Positions 23,671 to 36,234 are shown, counted from the first letter of the stretch. The stretch: 64,000 bases of DNA from Quillaja saponaria (GCA_029379385.1 CM055611.1:25510092-25574091), one strand, 5' to 3'. A program made the numbers and translations. Notes: generated from the sequence alone by a model not told the origin.

Positions 23671-24825
23671 TAATATTTTCATATTTCACTTTTAACATAC
23701 TAGCCTACATGTCATATTTAGAGGCTTTTTTATTTTATATTTTTTAGGTAATTACATATTAGTTGTTTTACTTAGAAAGTAAAATGTCTAAATAAATTAT
23801 TGTAGATAAATGAGTTTCTAGTTAGATCATTTAAAAAAAAATTAATTTGTTATGGATAGACGTGGGAATATTTGTTTTTATTTATTTTTGGATAAAAAAT
23901 AGATAAGAAATTACTGGAAGAGATATTTTTAATTAGTTTTTTTTTTCCAATTGACCAAATTAACAAAAATACTCTATAACATAAAAGAGTAAGATATTAT
24001 AAATATAGGGTATTGTATAGAAATTTTATGGTAAAAAGAATCAGTTAAAGTGGATGAAACTATAAAAGTGCTATAAGTTTTAGAATAATATATATTCATA
24101 TTCGTATGTGTGAGAGAGAGATCTTATATGACGCTGTTAAAGCTTACTTTATGGCCATGGGAATTTTTGTAAATGTAACGATTGAGAACTTAATGGTTAA
24201 GAAGGGAATTTGAAAAGGTTATTCAAAAATTTTGTTAACTAAAATTTATGAGAGATAAATAAGTATAATATTTATTTCTACATGTCATATTTCAAGTGAT
24301 TATTTATAATGATCATGGTACTTATTTATTTTTTGAAGTTTAATTCCAATTGATGAAACTTTTCATCTCTTCTATTTTAAACACATTTTTTGGCCATTAA
24401 TTTTTTATTCTTTTAATCTAATAAACTATTCATCTTTTCATATTATCTCAACATTTCATCTTCTAACTCTACTATATAAAGTAATAGTCTATTTTTCAAG
24501 TTTTATTGTGTTTTCTTAGTTTTTATTCAAATTTTCTATATTTTTTTATTATTTGTTAAATATTTCTAATTTCTTTTGAATATATATATATATATATATA
24601 TGATCATAACTATTTTTTAAAAATATTCTAGTAATTATCATGACACAATTTTTTTGAAATAATAAATTTAAAATAGTTTTTACATTTATAATTATGAATT
24701 TAATTATTTTTTTGGTAGAAAAAAAAAAAGAAGAAAAATACATTTTAGTGGAGAGTGAAATGAAATCACATATATTATATATTTTTTATAAAATTAAAAA
24801 AATTATTTTACTTTATTTTTGTAAA

Positions 24826-24848
24826 AGAGAGAGAGAGAGAGAGAGAGA
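24826..24848. repeat. (GA)n microsatellite
   Basis: An uninterrupted GA run of about 11 units in AT-rich intergenic DNA. Confidence 0.9.
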
Positions 24849-25384
24849 TAGAATTGGAGGAGAATGAAGATGGGTGTGAGGCAATTTGAAAATTTTCTAT
24901 GTTGGTTCATTGTTCTATTATTTTACCTATCATAATATCACCACTCATCCAAAAATAAGATAATATTGTTTCAACATGATTGAAATCCCATTTATAATTT
25001 ATCATATTACCAAACAATTATCTTATTCGATTTTTCTTATTCGGACTATTAAACACAGTCTTACAAACAAATCTCAGGCTCCTTCAAGCCCACAATGGGC
25101 CATTGCTTAATTGAGAGAATTTTTCACATAAGAATTGTAACATGTTTCTTTTGTTTTTAGGCTTTAACTACTGATTTTCTTCTTACAAACTCACACTAAG
25201 TTTCCCATACAACCAATGATCTATAACAAATTAACTCTCACCTTTCAAAGCTGAGGTCCACTGCTATTGTAGATAGCCATTTTCACCTTCAAAGCCAAGT
25301 GGCATCCACCTCCATACAGATAGCCTATTTCACATGGGGGCTCCACTATACTGCTATCCATTTAGTCAAGCTCATTAGAATATG

Positions 25385-26200
25385 GTTGGCTCTAGGGGTG
25401 GATCTAGGTAGAGATGAATGGGGTCCACTCACTTTTCAAAAATCCCTCAAGACAAACCATAATTATTTATTAGAAAAAATAATAAATTTTACCTCACAAA
25501 GATGTTAATTTTTTATTTTTATCCCCACTAAAATCTTAGTAAAACAATTTACCCCCATAAATTTTGATAAAAATACAAAAGGTAATATAATTATCTAATT
25601 GAGATTTTATTTACATTTAAACTTATTGTCTACGAATATAATTTATTTTATCTTAACAGTTTATCCAATTAATTGTTTCTGAAACTATAATGGAACTCGA
25701 TAAATAATTTATCACATCATCACAAGTTTTTCAAATATAATATAGCAATTTAAGTTGATGGAAAAATCGTATTTTCTTATTTATTTTGCCCTAAATCATT
25801 TTTACTCTATTATATATATTTGGACAAAAAAAAAATCATTTTATTAGGAAAGTTATAAGTGCAAAAGAGATTTTTCATTAGTACACGTTTGTCTTTTGTT
25901 ATATCATAATTAGAGAAATATTTAGTCCTAAAACGTTAGTCTTTAAGAAAATTTTCTTACATATGACTTTATAGAGTCACCAAGTTTAATTTTTAGATTA
26001 CTAGAATTGTGTAAATTAGTGTCTATTATATAATCTCAAATTCAATTAGTATTTTTTTTTATGAACAAAATTAATAAGTAAAAATATTTTAAAAAAAATA
26101 AATATTACTAATTTTTTAAAAATAAATATTATTATATATAATTTAATTATTATTTTTACCCCTCTAACATAAATTTTTGGATCTGTCATTAGTTGACTCT
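25385..26200. mobile_element. MULE-like non-autonomous element with 9-bp duplication
   Basis: The segment 25394-26191 is bounded by GTTGGCTCT (25385-25393) and GTTGACTCT (26192-26200), an 8/9 match of the 9-bp size typical of Mutator-like elements. The ends are weak inverted repeats of one another (GGTGGATCTAGG on the left, GACAGATCCAAA on the right arm read inward, each followed by a GGGG-containing stretch). The interior is AT-rich without a transposase. The right flank continues into a retrotransposon primer-binding site. Confidence 0.4.
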
Positions 26201-26390
26201 GATACTATTATTAAGGATTAGAGTATAACTTACCCCCAAAAACTAGCTATTGGGAGGAGAGTGATCATCTCTTTATAAACCCACCTTGAGTTACCCATAT
26301 AATCAATTTGTACTATTACTCATATGTCTAGTCAATTTCATTGTCTAGAATTCAAAATTCTTCAATGAAGTACATTATCGCATTCTTATG
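26192..26390 (-). mobile_element. LTR retrotransposon remnant (LTR end plus tRNA-Met primer-binding site)
   Basis: On the minus strand, 26207-26192 reads TAGTATCAGAGTCAAC, a two-mismatch form of the plant initiator-tRNA-Met primer-binding site. On its upstream (LTR) side lies a moderately complex segment containing GGTGGGTTTATAAAGAG and CTCCCAATAGCTAG, unlike the surrounding AT-rich DNA and reminiscent of plant copia/TRIM LTRs. A weakly similar stretch around 25180-25225 could be the other LTR, which would make this a small TRIM-like element. No coding domains remain. Confidence 0.4.
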
Positions 26391-27926
26391 TTATGAATGA
26401 CTAAAATAATTTTACATAATTTGAGACAGTGATTAATTTTTTTCAATTTTTTTCAAAATCATTAAAATAAGTTTAACACGTCATTATCTTACATTAAATA
26501 TAGTTATATTGTTAATTCATAACATGGAACCATAATAATATAACTTCAATAAAAAAATTTAAATCTTGAAAGATTAAATTGATTAGAAAAAATATTGAAA
26601 AACTAAATTAAAAATATATAATCTTAAAAAATCAAAGCATCAAATAAGCTTTCTCTTTATATCAAGTATTTATGTTAATACAATTATTTTATTTATTTTC
26701 TTACGTAGAGCTGACAACTATACAACATCAAAGACTACAAATTCTCCTACCATCACCTTTGAAAATCGACAATGTGAATTGAAATTTCGTAAAAATTTAA
26801 ACTTATTAATTAAAAAGTGATAATCTCATTATTGATTATAATTATATAATTTTTTAAATCATCAATCGTAGAGTCAAATCTGGATCTAATTATGATGTGC
26901 TTTCTTATTAGCAAAAATTAAAAATTAAAAAAATAAAATAAAAAAGGTTGTGCTTTCTACACAATATTCACTAACCATATATTCCTGTTTACCTTTGCTG
27001 CCTCGACAAGATACAAAACTAAAAATTTAATTTTAATTAATTATGGATTAACAGATGAATTTAATGAAGTCAACTAATCTACTGCCATACATTCGCGTGC
27101 ATGCATGCTTGCACGTACGTACATACGAAATTCACATTAAAAAAAATCATATGAAAAATGAGAATTAATGAGCTAGTACATAAAGGAACATTAAATTAAA
27201 CAAGTAATTATGCTTGTATAAAAATAATTAGGATTTAATTATTTATATATTTTTTTGTGATTTTTTCAAGAATCTTGTCTGTGGTGGGTACCAAATGATA
27301 GACCCTCAAAATTAATAAATAATTTACAATAATACAAAAAAGGTATTAAAATATTTAGAGCTGCACGGATGGTTCATATTGGATTAATTAATTTTAAGAT
27401 TCCCAAATAATTAAGTTTTAAGCAAAATTCAGGTGCAACTTCTAGAAGTCTGATTAATTTAATTATTATGCAGGTTGGATTAAGTTCGTGTTAGATATCA
27501 AATTGTATAAATTAAATATCAAATCAAATTAATTCTATCGTTTCATTCAATTATCACTAAATTATATATATATTTTTAAATATAAAATAATTATTTTTTG
27601 ATATGATAGAATCAAATTTTTATAACTTTAAATTGTATTGAGCTTTTATATGTTTGGATTAAATTTACTTTTGATCATAATAAAATCTTAAACCATGATT
27701 CAATATATTGTCATTCCTATTAACCTAATTATTTTTTGATTTTGTAAGATTCGACCAATTAGTATTATGATCATTGCATATATTAAAATAAAATTCTATA
27801 TCCAACTGTAATGAGATTGACATATATCTAAATTAGGGAAAGAGTTGACTTAAACATGATTATTAAATAAACCTCGTTGTTTTCTGCTTACCAAATAAAT
27901 CTATGGGTATCTAGCTAATAATTTAT

Positions 27927-27947
27927 TCTTCTTCTTCTTCTTCTTCT

Positions 27948-27991
<44 letters not shown>
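27927..27991. repeat. (TTC)n followed by a ~40-base T run
   Basis: About eight TTC/CTT units merge into a long T run. This could be a simple slippage tract or the reverse-oriented poly(A) tail of an old minus-strand retroelement; no element body was recognised beside it. Confidence 0.9.
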
Positions 27992-27992
<1 letters not shown>

Positions 27993-29834
27993 AGATGAGA
28001 ACAATATATAACTCAAATTAGAAACACAAATAAAAATAACAACAACAAATTGAGTCTTGTTTTGGCATAAAATTTAAAAGTTATTCTGGTAAAATTTAAA
28101 TCAAACTATTTAATGTAAATTAATTCTTGTATTTATTGATGACCGAGATTTATAAAAAGGGAGAGGAATATCTCCGGCTCCCGCTCTCCGCCTTATAACA
28201 TTCTTCCCAACATGAATTTTGTCGTATATGTACAAAATTCAATATTATTTGTTACTATAATTTTATTTTATTTTCATACTTGTAATGATGAAAACCCAAT
28301 ACAAATTGCTCCTATATCATTGCAGATGATGATTGTACAATGTAAACAATGTATTTTATGATATGAAAATTGATGAATTTCATATGTACTAACATCAAAT
28401 TGTAGAGTTACATATATTATTAATTTTCATTAACTTAAAATGCATAAAATGTATCGATTAATAAAGCAGTAAAAAAAATTTATCTTGAATGTTTGAAATT
28501 GATTTGTATTATAAAGATTTTATTTTTAAACATTATGAATTTTTTTAATTTATTTACCATTGTCTTAGACTGTTTATAAGATTAAAAATATACCAATTTT
28601 TATTTAAATAAATAAAATGTTATTTTTCTTACTCTTTTTGATTCAAAATTGTTGCACAGATTTGATGTTTTTTCATAAGTAATAAAATATAGTGCAATTT
28701 AACAAGCCCATTTAACTAGGCCCATTGGGTTTTCTCTGTATCAAATCTGGGCATCTTTTGTCCCTATGCACTGTAATTTCTTACGCGGGCGAGAGAAAGA
28801 GAACAGAATACAAAGAAGGGAGGCGTTTGTCATTTGAGATTCCAACAGGTTCTGCTTCCTCGACGTTTGCTATCATTCCTATTATGGTTCTTTGCTACGC
28901 AATATTTTTGTTCATTACAGAATCTAGAGCTCCATTATTCTTAGAAACATGGAAAACTCTCAACAATTAACTGAATCACTGATAAAGAATCCCAGGTTGG
29001 GATTGGCACCAATCTTTTCTCACCAAACACTTTGTTTTCTAATCTATTTGGAGTTTTAGATGATTCTAAAACCACCCAAATATGGTTTTCACAGTTGGGT
29101 GCATATTTGAACATCCTGTAATAGCTGACCAACTGTTTGATAAAACTCCGAAGTGAGTGAAGATTCTAAATGGTTGACTTTGTTTTCTTTTATTTTGTTT
29201 CTTTTTAGCATCATGATAACTTCTGGTTTAGCTTATTCTTTGTGTTATTAGCCAAATTTTTTGGAAGACTTTGCTACACGTCCTTCACTATCTCCAATAT
29301 ATCAATGTATTTCCATTATTGAAGTTCTTTTATGTTGGAGTTGACATGTTCTTTTATTTTAAGTTCGTTTTTCCTCAATGTGATGGATTCAAATTTGAAG
29401 GGTCTGTAAAGAAAAATCTGCACTATACTGGCTTGCTTCATCAGTTTCAGAAACGCTTATGCTAATCTTCTGCATGTGAAGTAAAGAACACCTCAGTGTG
29501 CTTTATTCCATGACCGGATAATGTTATACCAGTCTTTTCATAAATGGATTCTATGGGTGAATGGAATATCCTGTATGGAGAAACATTGAAAGACATATTG
29601 CGTGAAACAAGACTCTGCTACTCTGTATTGTTATCACATTAGGTCTCAAATATAACACTTCCTGAAGATATTGCTTTCTCCATTATTAATAACTAGGTGA
29701 TAATTTCTATGTGCTGTTGTTATTGTTACTTTACTTGTGGAAGAGCATACTCATTTTTTCAGAGTTCTGAATGTATCATACTAGACCAATTCCCTGGGTA
29801 AACAAAGCTTCTTCTTGATTGCAGTTAACAGGAA

Positions 29835-30041
29835 ATGAGGAAAGGGTTGCATCCTCAGATACAATGGATATCCTATGTAACCCAAAGTGGCAGATTGATG
29901 AATGTTATGATGACCAAAATACACCATGTCGGTAAAGTCTACCACTTCCGAGCAAAACGCCAAATGGCTGAGAATATAGGACAAATTGCCAAGTTTAAGC
30001 GTCGTTATGAGAAAGAGAACGCAGACAACGATGAGAAATGA
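29835..30041 (+). CDS. Ribosomal protein bL31 family, probably mitochondrial
   Basis: A 68-residue single-exon CDS. The product opens MRKGLHPQIQWISYVTQSGR and ends with RQMAENIGQIAKFKRRYEKE, resembling the short plant bL31-like proteins I associate with the mitochondrial large ribosomal subunit. The bacterial bL31 opening (MK.(G/D)IHP) is recognisable. The start follows a good acceptor (TTGATTGCAG ending at 29824), so at least one intron interrupts the 5' leader; the leader probably begins near 28.75-28.85 kb. There is no separate targeting presequence, which is common for very small, basic mitoribosomal proteins. Antisense frames over it are shadows. Organelle assignment is inferred. Confidence 0.78.
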   Translation: MRKGLHPQIQWISYVTQSGRLMNVMMTKIHHVGKVYHFRAKRQMAENIGQIAKFKRRYEKENADNDEK

Positions 30042-31383
30042 TTTGGTTAACAAGTGGAGAGAAGTTTGTGTCCTAGTTAATATCAGTGAGTGGAAATAAT
30101 TAATGAATCTACAGATACTCTAATTTATATTGCTATTTCATGGATGGTTAAATTGAAACTTTTCCATTTTGGTTCATCTCAATGAGCCTTTTGCAATTGA
30201 TGATCATTTGTTATTTCTAGCTGATTTAAAAGTAGTATTTTCAGTGCTTGCATTATAAAACACAAACTGCAACTGATTTTCTGTTTTCGATGATAAATAT
30301 AGTGCAATGCAATCTCGAATGTAGCATGTAACCAAATTATGCCTTCCCTGCTGACAACGTACACTTGACCCACATCTTTCTTTCTCTCCCTCCTTGTCTG
30401 TCTCTCTACAAACATGGGAAGACTGGTAGTGAGAGAGAGAGAGAGATGGACTGTTGCGCTACAGTTGATAGCTGCTATTTCTTGTTAACAAAGCAATATC
30501 TGTTCCATCAGATTATTTTGTCATCTGTTTGTTTTGGTAAATGGAAGAAAAAGGAAAATTGGATACCCTGTTGGAAGTGGTTTCCTTACCAGTACGTTGG
30601 CAATGGCACCTCATTTATATTTGACATATTGCTCTTGTATTTGTATCTATTTTGTACAAGAGGGGTTCGGATTGGTTGTAATGCACAAATGCATGAGTTA
30701 GATATCAAACGCAGAATAAGAGTTATGCTTCAGTAACTAATTCTTTGAATCCAAGACAGAGTCTATGAACATAAACTAGATATTGTAAATAAAACTACAA
30801 CTTTCTATTGAAGACGGATATAATTTCCCTTTGACAAATCCTATGATTGGTTACTATGTACACTTCAATAGTATTTGGATAAGTTCAGAATAACATGGAA
30901 GGGGGTGCAGGGAAGGCGAACCTAGAAATTTTCCTAGCACTCTTCATGATTTGAACCCTGAATAAGAAGATATCTGGTAGCGTCTGCTACAACTTGGGCT
31001 ACACATCCAATGGTGGATAAGTAAATGACTGAAAGCTTCAATAATTGAATGAGATTTTTCTTGGTATAATCCCTATACACTAGATGTACTGCAAAATATA
31101 TTAGTGAGGTTTTTATTTTTCACTACTAACTTTTAAATTACTCTATATTTGCTGTAATCACTAAAGTTAAATGCACTTGTACTAGAAAAGTTATGTGTCT
31201 ATTGAATTACTTGTAATAAGTACATAAGCATTATCTTGGATTTTTACCTTTCTCCATCACGCAAAGAAGTTATACAAGTATGCTTCAAGAGAAGGCAACT
31301 GCAACTCCTTTCCTTAGAGGTTCACACCAGACACATCCTTCCTTCATGAAAAATGACTACACATAGTGTCTTCTTTACTTGCT
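30042..31383. other. intergenic region between bL31 and the PRK-like gene
   Basis: This contains the bL31 3' UTR and, at 30876-31022, a SINE candidate with target-site duplications (separate entry). The last part is the probable 3' UTR of the minus-strand receptor kinase. A 123-codon frame at 30365-30736 crosses a GA microsatellite and has no recognisable domain, so I do not call it. Confidence 0.5.
30876..31022 (-). mobile_element. tRNA-derived SINE with A and B boxes and 9-bp target-site duplication
   Basis: Minus-strand order: A box TAGCCCAAGTTG (complement of 30990-31001), 32 bases, B box GGTTCAAATC (complement of 30948-30957), then a ~60-base body. The spacing is that of a tRNA gene. 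The direct repeats TGGATAAGT at 30876-30884 and 31014-31022 bound the 129-base unit exactly. No cloverleaf acceptor stem is evident, so it is a SINE rather than a tRNA gene. It is unlike the copies at 5.8 and 23.6 kb apart from the promoter boxes. Confidence 0.65.
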
Positions 31384-33704
31384 TTACGGGATGGCAAAAA
31401 CAAAATTATCATCACTCTGGCGACCTGATTGGCTAACTAAGCTGTTTGATTGAAGTCTTCTCCCTGATTGCTCACCAAGGCCTTGTGTGCTTGAAACAAA
31501 AGTTGGTGGCACAGAGTCGGCATAGCCATCTCGAAGTGAAGGTAAGACATGTATCGTTCTTGAGTCTTGGCCTCCACCCTGCGTTTGTATCTCTTCTATC
31601 CTTCTAATGGCCTCCATGATGTCTAATCGTTGCGCAGGATTACTTTCAGCACAAGAAGCACCAATATGGAGGAGCTGCTCCATCTGACCCAGTGAATTTC
31701 TTGAATTTGCAATTTCAGGATCGAATACTTCGGATTCCCTTCGCTCAGAAATTGCTGATGACACCCATTGTACTACATCAGTCCCACCCTTGCCATTGTT
31801 AAGATATTGAGAGGGAAATTTCCCTGTGAGAATCTCAAGTATGACAATCCCAAAACAGTACACGTCGCATTTGGGAGAAACTTGACCGTATTGTACTGCT
31901 TCAGGAGCCTTGTATGCAAAGAGTCCTTGCGGTCGGTTAATAGTGTTGATCAATGCAATAAATCCATAATCAGAAAGCAACGGCTCATAGTCAGGACCAA
32001 GAAGAACATTGCTGGACTTGAGATTGCCATGGGGCAATTCAGAAGCAAGCTCTGTATGAAGATAATGCATTCCTTTGGCAATTCCTTGAACAATCCTTAG
32101 ACGGGCAGGCCAGTCGAGCTCAGCATGGGATGGTCCCCGATCACCTGAATTGGTACAGTTTCCTCTTTAGAATTTATCAATTAGCGGTAAGCATCAATCT
32201 TGAGATTCATATATGAAAATGCATTTGCAATTTACTTGGCAAAGAAATAGAAAGACGTGCATTTCCACAATGGAGACCAACGGTATGATGATTCTAGACT
32301 TTTAGTTTCATTAGTTTTGAATTTCAGAGGAAGAAACAAGGTAATACCGTGCAACAAATAGAGTAGACTGCCTTTAGGAACATACTCATACACCAACAGC
32401 TTCTCATCTTTCCTGTAAAGGTAAGCTAAAGGTGTCAATACATTCCAATGCTTTAATTGTCCGAGTCGCTTCATCTCTGCATCAAAACCATCTTTTCCCA
32501 AAGCATTCATCTCTCTCATTCTCTTTACCACCACTGCCACGCCGTTAGCCATCACAGCTTTGTAAGACGAACCCAATCCTCCATTTCCAAGCACCTCCGC
32601 AGCGGCCTTCATCAAATCCGATAAGACAAACACACCCTTTTCATCATTTACCACCACAAGTTCTCCTACACCACCACATTTGCCTTGATTAGATCCCCTT
32701 TTACTGGAGCTATTGCTTCCTTTCTTGATCGGTTCCACCTCTTTCTTTATTGGCGCTGTTACCTGAACCTCAACCACTGGCTCGGTACTTTCTTTTCCAA
32801 GCACTTTAGTTTCATTTTTCTTTTTCCTTGATCTCACAATCAACAGGACAATAATTGAATTAACAACTAAAGCTGATGTAGCAATAAAGGCAATTGTTGT
32901 TGGGGTGCTATTCTGATTGCTTTTCACATTTTGCCCGCTATTCGTGCTTGATTCCACATTGTTTTCTGTCCCTGTGATTGTGGCCGGGGGCTCCTCAATC
33001 GGCTTTGCACACTCTTTCCCCAACTTTGCACCACAAAGGCCAGAGTTTCCCTCAAACGAACTTGCATTAAATTTCGAAAAACTAAATGGAATTTCACCTT
33101 CCAAATTGTTGTTGGACACGTCGAGTTCCTTCAATGTTTTTTGATCTAAGTTAGGAATTTTTCCACTAAACTCATTGTTTTCAAGATGTAATTCAATTAG
33201 AACAGGAATTTGAGCCAATGATGACGGGATTTCACCCATAAATTTGTTCTCGGAAAGCCATACTTTTTTTAAAGATCCCATTTTTACAAAGTAATCTGAA
33301 GGAATTTCACCTGAAAACTGATTCTTTGACAAGTAAATGGTTTTCAAAACACCTATTCGATTAAATTCTGGAATTGAACCGGAGAAATTATTGTTCATAA
33401 TGCTAATAGTTCGAAGTCCCCGGATTTGAAGCAATGCATCAACATCTATTTTCCCTGATAATCTGAACCCTTCAAGGCGAAGCCCCGTGACAATGCCATT
33501 GTAACAAATAAGTCCATCCCATTGTTTCTCTCCTTGACAAGGTGCAGAGTCCCTCGACCAAGAATTAAGAGCTTCAGCATTTGTAAATGAATCTTTGAGC
33601 TTAAGCAATGCTTCTGAATCACTTAATGAATATGTCGTCGGAGACAGGACAATGATTATGGAGAAGAAGAGGGTTGGCTGGAGGAAGAGCCGAGCCACGG
33701 CCAT
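31384..33704 (-). CDS. PRK: LRR receptor-like (pseudo)kinase, pollen receptor-like kinase (PRK) type
   Basis: Two exons (32348-33704 and 31384-32144 on the complement) give 705 residues. In order: a signal peptide (LFLQPTLFFSIIIVLSPTTYSL), the LRR N-terminal cap with SDSEALLKLKDSF, five to six leucine-rich repeats (NNNFSGSIP, KNQFSGEIP, NKFMGEIP, NEFSGKIP, NNNLEGEIP), a Thr/Asn-rich juxtamembrane stretch, a transmembrane helix (TTIAFIATSALVVNSIIVLL), a basic stop-transfer, and a kinase-like domain. The glycine loop is GNGGLGSSYK and the VAVVVK lysine is kept, but HRD is replaced by HGNLKSSN and DFG by DYG, as in LRR-III/PRK receptors, so catalysis is probably weak or absent. Family knowledge: PRKs perceive LURE/LAT peptides and act with RopGEFs in tip growth. 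Order beside EXO70D and JAZ suggests the Arabidopsis PRK8 (At1g72460) orthologue. Confidence 0.9.
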
Positions 33705-36190
33705 TAGTTTGCTGATAAACTTTGGTCCCTCAGGGCGGTTTTGGCCGCTGTGAATTGGATGTACTTTTTCTGGATTTCTGTTTTGCTGGTTTTTCGTATT
33801 TGCTTAATTTGTTTAGCCCTCTGCATTGTGAGAGCAAGAGAGCCTCAGAATGAGAGAATTGGAACCCTTTTGGTTTGAACAGGTCAAGATGAAAAAAAAA
33901 AAAAAAAAAAAAAACGGTTATAGCAGTTTCTTTTCATAGACTAAAATACCCTTTCGTAGTTTCACTGTAATTTCATCTTGTGTTAAGGACATTAAAGTCA
34001 ACCCAAAATGGTTTCTTGGGTAATAAGGTACATAGATCGGTTTTATTAAGATTTTTACAAATTTTTATTAGGATTTACAAAAGGATATTCCTAATTTAGG
34101 ACTAGTAGGGATTCTTTCGTGTAGATATTTTAAGTGAAATTTACAATTTTTTTTTAGAATTTACATATGTAAGAGAGAGGATTGTGTATAAACAGCTCTC
34201 TCAATTGTACAAACTGCAATATCTTGTAAAATAGTATGCCGTAAACAAAATTAAACAATATTACACCTTTCTTAAATTAAATTTGTATGAGATTTAACCC
34301 CATTTGTTTTCTTTTACATGGGATGAAAGACAAAACTATAAAATTAAAGAAGTATGAGCTACCTTTCCATATATTATATATCACAACTCAGCAACAACCA
34401 TAGAACATAACAAAAACCAAGACAAATTAACTATGCCATCAAACAAATTGTAAAGACATCAAAACTGGCTCAATCTCATAATCTTCATGCTAAGTTTGGT
34501 ACAAAACATAATCCAACTTGCTTAATTAAGGAGATTTTCTGGGTAACCCCAATGAGGAATATATATATGCAATGGTGTGAAAACTTTGAAAAATCTGCTA
34601 GAAAACTATGTAAAAATGTGAAGGTAAGATGTCTTGTTCTATATGTACATTGGCTACTTTTACGTTAAGCATATCACACACGTACACAATCTACTATAGA
34701 AGGATGCAGTTTAAAAAAAGTAGAAATAGTGTACAATCCAATTGCTTTATCTCCTTTAACAATGCAAGGCTCCTCAGAATGAACAAATCTTTCTTGTAAA
34801 ATCGAATATGAAACTCATTAGTTTATGGACTAGTTTTCTCCTTCATTAACTCTAAAAATTCAAATTTCAAATTTTATTAGGAGGTTTTTAATCTCATAAT
34901 GAATGACATGTTTTTAACTAAATCGAAAAAGTGAATTAGTCAATATATATTTAGAAACTTGCTAAAAAATATTAATTAATATTCTTATAAGATTTTTCTA
35001 ACAGATATTCTGATGACACTTGTATTTATTGTTAAGTTACAATAAATATAGTTATTGAAAATTTAAATTTTTTATAAGTAATAACTTATGTGATAAATAT
35101 CACTGAAATCATAATTAATTATTATAATAAATATTACAAAATTTTATTTATATAAACTTAACCATGTTAGATAAATCTATTCCTATAACATCTCAATAAT
35201 TTACAAATTAAATTAATACCTATTTGACAATTTTAATATTTATTTCTTCACTAAATAGGACAATTGTTCATTAATTATTGTTTAGATTGAAAAACAATTA
35301 AGAGTTTTCAGTTTCAATGACTTTTTCAGATGAGAATGTCATTGTAACTTAAAATTCAAGTCGACTAGACTACTAAAAATCACGTGTGGAATAAAATTAG
35401 ATTTCAACATCAACATAAAAATTCAACTATTTTAACTAGGTAAACCATATCTTGTCCAACACAAGATGTCTCACTAACTTTTTGAGGGGGACAAGGCCAG
35501 CAATTATTCAAACTTGAAATGAGTTGTGTTTATTTGATAGGAGTTTAGTGTTTATAGTGACTTGATGGGTTTAGAATTCAACTAATATATAATTTTAGAA
35601 TTACATATTTCCAATCAATCAATTAATTTTAAAAATATAATATCATATATATTTATATATATATAATATTAAACACCGTGAAAACTATTTACCTTTCACC
35701 CTAGCATTTTCCATTTAACCCTAGGCTAGAAGCTTTTCTGCTTTTGGAACAGTATTCAATTTTGATAGGCTAGTAGGTTTTGAAACTTATGGAGGAGGAG
35801 ACATGTTTGAAACGATTTTCTAATACTCTATATGACATGACTTATCAACCTTTGTCTGCCACTACTAACAACGAACATTGGTTATAAATAATTAAATGCA
35901 TTATTTCTTTGGGCAAGAGTGGGTAGAAATACATTCACCTCTCACCAACTAAAACTAATTAAAATATATAATTTAATTTTATTATTCTTATCTTCAAAAT
36001 AGTTTTACATCAAATTTGTCTCATATTTTATAAAATATTTGAAATACTTTTCTTTAAGATAACATTGTTAATATAAGTTGAAATATTATTTCTGTTAATT
36101 CCATCATAAATCACTACAAATTTTAATTTTAATTTAATCATTTTGAGAAAAAAAAATGAGTAAGAAAAAATAAAAATTAAAGGAGTGATA

Positions 36191-36193
<3 letters not shown>

Positions 36194-36229
<36 letters not shown>
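36194..36229. repeat. (AT)n microsatellite
   Basis: A near-perfect AT run of about 18 units in the PRK-JAZ gap. A second AT run lies at 36519-36545. Confidence 0.9.

Positions 36230-36234
<5 letters not shown>

Larger units (their letters stand above)
21751..29834. other. 8-kb AT-rich, repeat-laden intergenic region
   Basis: The first ~350 bases are the EXO70D leader and promoter. Beyond that I see no intact gene until the leader of the bL31 gene (from about 28.73 kb). Contents include an A run (22988-23012), a 42-bp perfect palindrome (23208-23249), a SINE-like element (~23.50-23.67 kb), (AT)n (~24579-24601), (GA)n (24826-24848), a MULE-like insertion in a retrotransposon relic (25.39-26.39 kb), and (TTC)n joined to about 40 Ts (27927-27991). 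Short open frames here look random. Confidence 0.55.

Noticed and set aside
27095..27125. RY-like CATGCATG and ACGTACGT repeats
   Set aside because: No gene lies close enough for a seed-type promoter and the motif looks like a simple purine-pyrimidine repeat.
30365..30736. 123-codon ORF downstream of bL31
   Set aside because: It crosses a GA repeat, has no domain or conserved context, and the first codon is not ATG-supported by any leader evidence.
30876..31022. Functional tRNA gene suggested by A and B boxes
   Set aside because: There is no acceptor stem or anticodon-arm fold and the unit is flanked by target-site duplications, so it is a SINE.
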